Translations under genes and position numbers: made by a program
Notes under the pieces: model-generated
The model's database searches: none
Seen by the model: the letters and a program-made list of their open reading frames with translations, nothing else
Told to the model about the DNA's origin: nothing
NCBI GenBank assembly: GCA_019188255.1
Contig: JAETXT010000004.1
Coordinates: 744,001-808,000 of the forward strand
Source: Verticillium longisporum
Lineage: Eukaryota; Ascomycota; Sordariomycetes; Glomerellales; Plectosphaerellaceae
Reading direction: 5' to 3'
Length of the DNA stretch: 64,000 nt
Shown here: positions 55,318 to 64,000 of the stretch, one piece after another
Numbering within the stretch: position 1 is the stretch's first letter
How the letters are laid out: each line of letters begins with the position of its first letter

Positions 55318-55980
55318 AGGCAGACGGCTGGGCGGGACGGATGGTCGGGGTGCTCTGGGTGCTGGTGCTTTGGGGGTGCTGGGTCTGGGGTTGAGGCACA
55401 GCGGTGGAGGCGACCAATGGGACCGGGGTGGTTGTTAGACTGTCAGTTCATGTGGGAAATGACTCGGGCTTCTCGGGTGGTTGCCGGGAAAAGGGAAGAC
55501 GGGATTGAATGCGTTTTCTAGATGCTGTTGTACCGCTGTGCCGCAGGCAGAGGCAGGGTGAAGAGGTGAAGGGACGGAGGGACACGAAAACGATTGGGCT
55601 CAATGATGGGAGGGTCTGAAACGTGTTGGACGACATGATGATGTGACGGTTTTCATGGCAGCTGAGCCATGTGGGGAAGTGGAATGTTGCGTGTTTGACT
55701 TCAAGTGACGGCCGCAGGGCAGGAAGGGATCACTTCGCTTTGTCTGGCAGCAGCGAGGGAGTACTTTTCTCGCCGTCCATTTCATATGACCTACCTGCTT
55801 AGGTGCTGCCTAGATACCTTCGGGAAGGTAGACGCCCTCGCAGGGCAGGCTCGAGGGCTGGGCCTCCGGTCCTCTACGGAAAGCCCAGATAGGCCTGGCA
55901 GCTCCTGCTACTGCACCTCAGCGCCCAGCCGCTCGGTTGCAGATACAACATCGACCAACTTTCTCCCCATGCCTAGGTAC

Positions 55981-56040
55981 CTACTTCTACCTACCAGGTA
56001 CTACTTCTACCTACCAGGTACTACTTCCACCTACCAGGTA
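55981..56040 (+). repeat. Three tandem copies of a 20-bp unit
   Basis: The unit CTACTTCTACCTACCAGGTA is repeated three times with one substitution in the last copy. Each unit contains the short palindrome-like TACC..GGTA, also scattered in nearby intergenic DNA. Confidence 0.9.
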
Positions 56041-56567
56041 TCTAGAAAGGATCCTCCGTCTTGGCGACAGTCCGAGGACCTCGCCTGCTGTCTCCCTCCA
56101 AACCTGGCCAAGCAGGCAAACCTCATGAAGTGAACATGGAGACCGTTCAATGGCGCATTTTTCACCTCTCCCTCATTGGACCATCGGGTCCTCCCGAAGA
56201 AGGCGTCACGGCGTCACGAGACTGACTGCAGACCACGACCCTCGACCCCGCCGACATGGTATGCCTCGACAGTACCTACAGAAACCTTGAAGGTGTGGAC
56301 GCCGCCGCCATGGTGTTCCCCACCTTCTGCGGTGTGCCGTACATCGTCTGCAGCCGGTCTTAGGTGTTCCGGTGGGGTCTTGCTCGGTGTACTACATGAA
56401 CCAAATACCACCGCCAGCATGCTCACGACTTGGCCTCGACGCCTCTTCGAACATGTGTGCCACTCCTCGCAACAAGCCTCATATGAGTGTAAGTAGGGAA
56501 AGCAGCATAGGACTTGGAAAACACAAGAAGTGCAGCATGAACGAACTGGGATATATTCACCGCATCT

Positions 56568-59157
56568 CTACAGCATCAGCAGATCACCGTTACTCCCCGC
56601 CCCTTGCGCCGGCTGCACCACCTGCTGCGGCGCGTGCTGGTTCACCACGTAACCCGTCTCGTACCCGCCGTTGCCCCCAAACACATCGCCGTCGTCCACG
56701 CGCATGGCCGCCATCTGCTGCGGTCCGATGCCCGCAAAGTACGCGTCCGCGTCGTTGACCGCCTGCGCGAGGTTGCCGTTGCCGTCTCCGTTGGGCGTGC
56801 CCAGGGCCGCACCCGCGCCCACACCCGCCGCCGTCGCCGCGTTGGCCGCCCGGTTGCGCACGTCAATGTCGGCCGGCTGTCCGCCGAGGCCGAGTTGGCT
56901 GAGGCTCTTCTGCTTCTCGGCCGTCGCGAGGTACTGCTTCTGCAGCGCCGGCGAGTCGAGCAGTTTGCGGGCGCGCGCCGACCGGAACACAGTCTGCACG
57001 GGCTTGAGGTAGACGGTCGCCAGCGTGCCGACATTCAGGTACATCTCCTCGAGCGTGGCCGGGTCGAGGCGCTCCGACTCGGCCGTGATGGGCGGCTTCT
57101 CGCTCATGACGATTGTTTTGGCCGCCGCCATGTCTGTGGATAGCAGCCGCCAGTACATGTAGGCCCGATCGCGCAGGTCCGGGTTGTCCGGCTCCTCCGT
57201 CGCCCACCTGAGCACCCGCGGCACGCGCTCCTGGCCCTTGGGCCGCTGGATGAATAGCTTGACCGTCGCCGTCAGCAGCGCCAGCTGCACCTCAACCGGC
57301 TCCTCGGCGAACGAGTCGAGGAAATCCTCGAGCAGCGCTTCGCTGTTCTCGATCCTGTCGGCGTACTGCCCAATCACCCATACCATGGCCGCCTTGGCCT
57401 CGGGCTCGTCGAGCGAGTCGAGGTGCTCACACAGCGTGCCAATGATCGACTCGTACTGGTTCGGGTAGTTGCGGAAAATGTTGCGGATCACCACCGTCGC
57501 CTCCTGCACGATGTACGTCACCTTGGTTGATACGAGCTCCAGCAGCAGGTTGATGCACTGCCGCGCCGCCGGCTCAATCTTGATGGCCAGCTTGCCGATG
57601 GCCCGCACCGCCTTGCGCACAAAGTGCACGTCAATCTCGGTCGCGTACTCGCGCAGCTCCGTAAGCACCTCGTCAATGTTCTTCTCGTTGGCCAGCATGA
57701 AGATGAGCTCAAGCTTGGTCACCTTGACATAGATGGGGTCGTTGTACTTGCAGAAGAAGACGCGAATGTCGTTGCGCAGCACCTCCGGCCGCTTCTGCAG
57801 GATCAGCAGCGCGTTGCGTAGCGCCAGGTACTGCACCTCGGGGCCCTTGGCGAGCAGCGTCACCAGCGGCGGCGACAGCTTGCGGCAGAGCGCCGAGATT
57901 TGTTTCTGGTCGGCAATGTAGTTCATGAGGTAGAGGATGACTCGGATGCACGTGAGCACGACGGCCGAGTTGGAGTGCGACAGTCGTGGTGATATGCGCT
58001 CCGCCAGGAGCAGAGCCTCCCTGACTCCTGCGGTACGTAGGACATGAGCGCCTCGAGAATGTACGTCTGACCCCACTCTGAACAGTCGGCGAGAATAGCG
58101 ACCATTTTAGATGCGTTGCTGTAGTCGATTGTGAGGTTGATCGAGTCGCTCCTCTCCCAGATATCCATCAGTCCCGCCAGCGCACTGGCAACAACGGTCG
58201 GGTTGTCGTCCCTCAGCAGCGTGTTAAGCCGGTCGATGAGGTCTGACGCCTCGACAACACGACGGTCATGGTCATAGAGTTTCGCAACGCAATAGGCCGC
58301 CGTCTTGCGCACGTAGGGGTCGGGATCGCGCAGCATGTGCTTGACAATGGGCACCGTGGCCTCGACATATTCGCGAACGTGGATGTAGGACATGGTCCGC
58401 AGGGCGAGGGCGCGCACGAGGGGGTTCGGGTCGTCCATATCCTGCGCATGTCAGCTACAGTCATCGGCTGGCAAAAAAGGAGAAGGGAAAGAATCACATA
58501 CCCTCTCGAGCACGGGTATCGCCTGCAGCGCAATCTCTGGCCTCATCCTCGCATAGTTGACTAGGAACAAGAAGCACATCTTCTTGATCTCGAGGCTCTG
58601 AATGTGCATGCATCCAATAATATCGGGAAACAGTGCCACCATGTCGTTGTTGCTCATGGTCATGTTGGCCACAATCTTCTTGAGGGCGATCTTCTTGCCC
58701 GCATTGTTCTTGTCCTTCTTCCCTCCGCTGTTCAGCTCGAGCCGCAATTCCGCGACTTTGCCCTTTGCAGTTGTTAGCCTGGGCGACGCCGGCGGCGGCA
58801 TGTACGCCATAAACATGATGGAGGCGGGATGCGACGTCGACAGCATGGGGGTATCTTGAGAGAGTAAGGGAAACAACTGAGAACCAAAAGCAAGAGGTAT
58901 CGTGATGCGCAAAGTTGAGTTGATCGGTCGGTCGGTGGTGGGATGGTGTACTAGAGATCAAGACGGAGTGACAGCCCGACGACCACCAAGGCCTGTGATG
59001 TCTACGACATGACGACCGCCGATGGCGATCAGGATCAGGGGGGGGCACAGCAGTGACGGGGCAGGAAGGATGCTGGCTATATGCAGGGGAGAAGGAGGGA
59101 CGAAGTACTTACCCTCGCGAACAGCTTGGAGTCACCTCCGGCCTGAGAGCTCGACAT
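56568..59157 (-). CDS. AP-1 adaptor complex beta subunit (one-base frame break)
   Basis: Three exons on the minus strand: 59157-59113, 58762-58502 and 58441-56568, with a long 350-nt first intron and a 60-nt second one. Exon 1 encodes [15 protein letters not shown], exon 2 starts [19 protein letters not shown]. The adaptin N-terminal trunk follows: [56 protein letters not shown], and later [18 protein letters not shown]. It ends after a Gly/Ala/Asn-rich hinge with GDLLML and has no ear domain, usual for fungal AP-1 beta. AP-1 carries clathrin cargo between trans-Golgi and endosomes. Exon 3 is one base short: the frame breaks at a G3 run (plus 58019-58021) between YVPQESG and [14 protein letters not shown], where relatives run on smoothly. 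With one base added the protein is about 726 aa. Confidence 0.85.
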
Positions 59158-60439
59158 GGTGGGTGGTCGTCACACACGTCGATGGGGGAAGGGGGGGGGT
59201 GGTGGACACGACCCAAGACTTTCAGCTAAGCCCAGAAGCCTGTCTTGGTATCTGATACGTCTGCCTCGGTTCCGAGAGACAGGTAAGTTGCGCGCGCGCA
59301 GACGCACACACAGACGATCAAGGCTGGGGGTGGGCGATAGAGCGGCACACCAACCCAAGCCAAGTCAACCCCTCACGTCGAGCTGGGAGGGGGGCCAGGG
59401 CACCTGAAGGTAAAGCTTTCGGCCAGTCTCCCTAATTGGAGGGTTCGTAGGTGCTGCGGCTGGCGGGAGGCGGCAGCCAGGCCAAGGTAGGGTAGTTGTT
59501 CGTTTGGGTTTCTTGTTTTTTATGGCTATGGCGGGGGTCGATAGGTAATATGTCACATGGGTCGCCCAAAGAGTCGAAAGTCTGCAGCACTGCGCAAGCC
59601 AAGGGGGGGTCGAATGTGCTCTGTGTCTGTCTGCCCGTTGGCTCTAGAGGGTGGCTACCGTCCGATGGATTCGATGGCTCGTAGGGGGTGGGATGAGCTG
59701 AGGATTGTCGTCGAGCTTGTTCGGACGTCTGTGAATCGTGAGGAGCCCCTGTCGCAAAGGGATGTCGTCGGATGTTGTTGGAGTTGTCGCGAGCAGACGC
59801 AGCAATGTCGGACAGGAATAGGGGAGAATTCCAATCCATGGCCCTTCCCCCGTCCAATGTCGAGTCCCCTGACCCTGAGCCTGGACCTCGTGTCAAGCTC
59901 CAGTGTTCCCGGTGCTGCCGGTGGGGTTCTGCCTTTTACCACCACCCATGGCGCTGGACTAATCTGGTTAGCGCCCTCGCCGCTCTTGCTCAGGTTCGGC
60001 TCAGTCCATGCTCTATTTCTATTGTCTATAAGGTATAGCGAAAGGTTTACGGTGGACTTTTATGCATTTGTGACTGGTTATGGGCGCTGAGCCACAGCCT
60101 GGCTCCGGGCAGCTCAGGCTCGGCTTAGACTAAAAGCAGCGAGGCTCTGGGATGGGGCTTGGTAAATCCATCTCCAGGGTTCAGCATCTTATCGTCGTGC
60201 TCGATAAGCTAAGCGAAAGCACTGGCACCCGCCTCTGTTCAGTTCGGTTCAGAGCTCAGTGGGAGGTGGAGGTGGGGCGCGCTGACTGATGCAGATGCGC
60301 AAGGCCAGCTTCGACGCTGCCTCGAGCCTGTGCATCGCGAGCTTGTTTCCACCCTCATCAATTCAGCTCAGCCTTGTCAGCCAGCGTCTTGCCTGCTTCG
60401 ACCACCAGCTATCTCCGGTCAACCCAACAGTCCGACGCC
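59158..60439. other. Divergent intergenic region, AP-1 beta and EMC4
   Basis: About 1.3 kb. Frames at 59557-60090 (plus) and 59432-59896 (minus) oppose each other and show no domain. No repeat worth naming and no RNA gene was recognised. Confidence 0.45.
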
Positions 60440-61060
60440 ATGTCTCTCGTCAAGGGCGATACCCCTCGCTGGGTCTCTCAGCTGCACTCGCCCCCCGCCT
60501 CCAAGCAGAAGGTCAACGGCATTTCCGACCCGAACGGCTACCCTTCATCCCAGTCCTCCGGCTCCAAGGTGCGTGCCTCACCTCCTCATTCCGTCTCTCG
60601 CCTCTTTCAGTGACCCCTCTGACAGCTCCCACAGAAGCAGAAAGATGTCAAGCACACGCCACGCAAGCAGCCGACCCCCGCCGAGATGGACACGCTCAAG
60701 GTCAAAAAGGCCTGGGAGGTCGCCCTCGCCCCCGCCAAGAACCTGCCCATGACCGCCATCATGATGTACATGTCCGGCAACTCCCTCCAGATCTTCAGCA
60801 TCATGATGGTCCTCATGGCCTTCAAGACGCCCATCACCGGCCTCTTCGCCGTCAACTCGGCCTTTGAGCGCTTCGAGTCCGACACGAACAAGGGCCAGAT
60901 GTTCCAGGTCAAGATGGCCTATCTCGCCATGCAGGTGCTGGCCCTCGCCGTCGGTGTGTGGAAAGTCAACGCGATGGGGCTGCTGCCGACGACGCGGTCA
61001 GACTGGCTGGGCTGGGAGACTGTGAGGGAACCGCTGGAGAATGCCATTGCTGCGTTATAG
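60440..61060 (+). CDS. EMC4: ER membrane protein complex subunit 4
   Basis: Exons 60440-60568 and 60635-61060 (66-nt intron, GTGCGT..CACAG) give 184 aa. The N-terminal cytosolic part is short and basic (KQKDVKHTPRKQPTPAEMDTL in part). Two membrane segments follow: around NSLQIFSIMMVLMAF and around MAYLAMQVLALAVGVW. LKVKKAWEVALAPAKNLPMT before the first helix and FAVNSAFERFESD between the helices are hallmarks of EMC4. The EMC inserts tail-anchored and multipass proteins into the ER membrane. The C-terminus (DWLGWETVREP) follows the family. The start ATG fits the exon phase and the conserved SLVKGDTPRWV opening. Confidence 0.92.
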
Positions 61061-61799
61061 AGCGGGGCACGTTACAATCGAACAATCATTTCTTCTCCAT
61101 CTTTTTGGTCCATACTACTCCGTCGCGGGTGCTGTTCATACTGCAGGCCAAGCAGGCTAGAATCGCCTTCCGCGGAGGCCTTGGGCAATGGCTTCAGAAC
61201 GGCATCGTCGTTCAGAATTGCCGTGACATGCAGACATAGGTTCATCTGGTCATGTTTCCTACCTACAAGGTGTTCAGTTTATGCAACGTGGCGTACTCAT
61301 CCAGGTGATCTATTTTTCGCTATCGCATGACATTGCTGAACTCACTGTCCACAATCGTCCGCAAACATGCCGAAAGCATATATTACTGGTTTGAGGTCTC
61401 AAATATAAGAAGATTTGGGTTTTGAAGCACACGCAGTAACTACATCCTCGATGAAATACACGACAATGACATAACGGCAAAACTGTATGAGGCAGTGTAC
61501 CATGACGCAGGGAATAAATTCACGCAAGAATACAATTCATAAGGAGTAAGCATAGAATCTTTCTCGATATTTGCGACGTGCCAGAACGAATTTGGAACTG
61601 CTTGCCGACCCCAGAGAGTATGCCTGACTTGGCGTACTGCGAGCCTTCTGACATGCACATTTAACAGCATAAACCGATTCAATCACAAAGGCACCCTTCA
61701 GTCAGTGTACTCCACAAAGGCAAAGCATGCAATTCATATACCTGATCATCCAGAGTTCAGTCCAATCCCACAGCAACCTATCGCAAATCGTAAACCACC
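61061..61799. other. Intergenic between convergent genes
   Basis: 739 bp, moderately AT-rich from 61250 to 61700, no recognisable gene. Confidence 0.45.
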
Positions 61800-63835
61800 T
61801 CAAACCCTCCTCCCCGCATCCTCCACCTCCCCGGCGCCCGCCTCCTTCTCATCCCCCAGCGGCCTCTGCGCCCCAGGCACATCCTCATGCACAACCTTCT
61901 CGACAGCCATGTTTGCGTTCTCCGCAAAATGCTTGTCCTCGAACACTGCCCTCGGAAATTAGCAAACCCCATCCCCCAGCACAGCCAAAGGCAGGTCAAC
62001 TCACAGAAAGCCAGCTCCTCGAGCGTCCGGCCCGCCGTCTCGGGGAACATGAACCACACAAAGCCGACCTCAAAGGCGAGCCAGCAGCAGTAGAAGATGA
62101 GGTACTTCCAGCCGGCATTGTCCATGCCGATGGGGTTGACAAAGGTCGTGAAGAAGCCGGCGAGGCGGCCGAAGAGCTGGAAGAAGGCGATGCCGCGTGA
62201 GCGCAGCGCGTAGGGCCACAGCTCGACGAGGTAGGTGTAGGTCAGGGCGTTGTAGCCAATGTTGTAGGCGGGCGAGTAGGCGAAGATCCAGAAGAGGGTC
62301 GCTGTCGAGGCGGCGTTGTTGGTGTAGTTGTTCTCGTTGGCGTGCATCGCGCGCTCCATGGAGACGGTCCAGGCGATGTAGACTGTGCTGCGTCAGCTGC
62401 CTGGTTCATATGTATAAGAGGAAATGGGGGGGGGGACGTACCGCAGAGGAGAGCGAGGACGCAGGTCATGTACATGACGCGACGCCGGAAGCGACGGACG
62501 AGCAGAGCCACGGTGGTGTTGCAGATGAGACTCCAGCCTGCGATGCCGAGGTTGACTTTCTGCATGTCCTGCGTGTTCGTCCAGCCAATCTTCTCGAGGA
62601 TGGTGCCGAGATAGTAGGAGATGAGCGTGTTGCCCGACCATTGAGTGAAGCTGGGGACTCGTGTTAGCACAGATGGTGTGAAAAGGGTGCGGTGCTCGAA
62701 TTGGTGACATACAGTCCGAGGAACATGGTCACGAGAGCTCGACGCCTGTTGCCGGCCGTGGCGAGGATATCCATCCAGCTCATCTTGGCAGCGTCCAGCT
62801 CGATCCGAATGGTTGTTTGAATCTGTGCCATTTCTGCCTTGACAAAGTCCGAGTCGCGATCGCCCTCGGCGTGGTACGTGATGAACACCTCTCTGGCCTC
62901 TTCAATGCGGTCGTTGACGATCAGCCAGCGGGGGCTCTCGGGGAGGAAGCTGCCGAACCGATATCAGTCATCTCATTCCGAAAGCACTGCAGAGGGGCTC
63001 TCACAAAACAAAGGTGATCTGCAGGAGAGACGGGCAGATTTGCAGCCACGAAGGGATCCTCCAGGCATAGTCATTGCTGATGGTGTTTGTGCCAAAGGTA
63101 ATACCAGCAGCCATGATCTAGTACCGGTCAGGAAATAGTCCGTCACCAATACATATTTGACTCACCTGGCCAACAAAGTAGGCAACATTGAACAGCGACG
63201 TCAGAACCGGTCGTTCCTTGGGATAGCTGAGCTCGCCAATGAGCGACGAGCCGGACACGATACAAGTCGGAATACCAAATCCGAGGATGAGGCGGGCGAC
63301 GATGTACATGCCAACTTTTGACAGTCAGTTCGATACTTTGCTGCTCAAGAATAAGATGAGTATAGCCTACCGTGCGTCGAGAATCCTTGGAGCAGGGCAC
63401 CCAAGATCATGATGGTGCTGCCACCAAAGATGGACCATCGGCGGCCCCACCTATCGTTGACATATGGAATGAAGGGCAGAGAGAGGATCGCGCCGAGCGA
63501 GTACGCAGCAGCGATGATGCCCTGCAGAGCTCCGCTAGGATAGCCGAAGTCTAGTCGGCGGATGGATTAGACATGGATACCCTTCTTTATAACTCGACCC
63601 GTCCATTCGTGTACGTACAGTCTTTCCATGCGCTGACCATCTGGAGAGCATTGATCATTTGGGAGTCGAAGCCGGACGTCAGCTCGATGCCCATGCACGT
63701 TGGGAAGAGCATGAGGTAGAGGTATCGCAGGTTCGGCTTCTTGTACCAGGCGACCTTGTCTTCCTCGGAGATGCGGGTGATGATGGGGTCGGCAGCACCC
63801 GTCTCGGCCTTGCGACCGCTACTGTGGACGACCAT
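61800..63835 (-). CDS. MFS sugar transporter (lactose permease/hexose transporter-like)
   Basis: Eight exons on the minus strand: 63835-63619, 63550-63371, 63314-63166, 63117-63005, 62949-62713, 62650-62442, 62382-62005 and 61945-61800. All introns are GT..AG and 48-68 nt, and all phases fit, giving 542 aa. Family marks in order: MGIELTSGFDSQMINALQMV (helix 1), YFGYPSGALQGII, DRWGRRWSIFGG (loop 2-3), GSSLIGELSYPKERP, FLPESPRWLIVNDR (the PESPRWL signature), GWSLICNTTVALLVRRFRRR, ALTYTYLVELWPYALRSRGI, MFPETAGRTLEELAFLFED (PETxGxTLEE). This is the fungal sugar-porter branch that includes LAC12-like lactose and other oligosaccharide or hexose permeases; the substrate is not readable. The tail of about 40 residues is cytosolic and acidic. 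Confidence 0.9.
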
Positions 63836-64000
63836 GATGGCGACTTTTGGCAGTGGGCGCACAGATGAGGGGAAGTTCCGAGGATGCACAACTAAGGTAG
63901 TTGAGAGCTTCAGCTATGGAACAGTGGATTGGGTAGGAGAGCCCTTGGATTGAAGACAGCTCCTCGGAAACGGCGATCATCAGCAGCAGGAAGCCCGGGC
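63836..64000. other. Upstream edge of the sugar transporter gene
   Basis: Only 165 bp of the promoter side are inside the window; nothing further can be said. Confidence 0.4.

Larger units (their letters stand above)
55067..56567. other. 1.5-kb intergenic region with several simple repeats
   Basis: The stretch holds the upstream region of the ubiquitin-fold gene and the 3' end of AP-1 beta. It contains CAGT/CCAG tetranucleotide repeats, a G13 run and a 20-bp triplicate. No gene is supported. Confidence 0.5.

Overview
The window is nuclear DNA of a filamentous ascomycete (Pezizomycotina, most likely a Sordariomycete). The reasons: genes are interrupted by short introns of about 47-80 nt with GTAAGT/GTGAGT-type donors and CTAAC-like branch sites; the gene set is fungal (a division-1 chitin synthase, a Zn2Cys6 regulator, a multi-CBM18 chitin-binding protein, fungal MFS transporters); and an LTR retrotransposon carries the C-to-T/G-to-A decay typical of repeat-induced point mutation (RIP).

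Left part (1-24 kb) is gene-poor. ASA1 (WD40) lies at the left edge. It is followed by a complete but dead Ty3/gypsy chromovirus (2760-10125) with two LTRs, an ACTAT target duplication, a relic gag-pol, an extra relic ORF on the opposite strand, and a younger undecayed solo LTR nested inside. A small secreted 10-cysteine protein gene lies between this element and a second solo LTR. Next come a broken copy of a large uncharacterised fungal gene, a secreted protein with six CBM18 chitin-binding modules, and about 5 kb of apparently empty DNA.

Right part (24-64 kb) is a dense housekeeping block: a small predicted mitochondrial membrane protein, a TTC1-like TPR protein, a HAD phosphatase, a Zn2Cys6 regulator, pantothenate synthetase, a GPAT/DHAPAT-type acyltransferase with a PTS1-like tail, POP4/Rpp29, a conserved unknown protein, an MCT-type MFS transporter divergent from a crotonase, a chitin synthase, a two-ATPase ABC protein, UMP1, a CaaX-tailed ubiquitin-fold protein, AP-1 beta adaptin, EMC4 and an MFS sugar transporter.

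Several conserved genes (TTC1-like, Zn2Cys6 factor, AP-1 beta) each carry a single one-base frame break in a short G/C run, and two carry an in-frame TAG. This looks more like sequence error than gene death, but it needs checking against reads or RNA. I found no convincing RNA genes and no CRISPR-like array. The most unusual items are the antisense ORF of the retrotransposon, the RIP/no-RIP nesting, the TE-flanked secreted protein, the recently duplicated CBM18 modules and the in-frame TAG codons.
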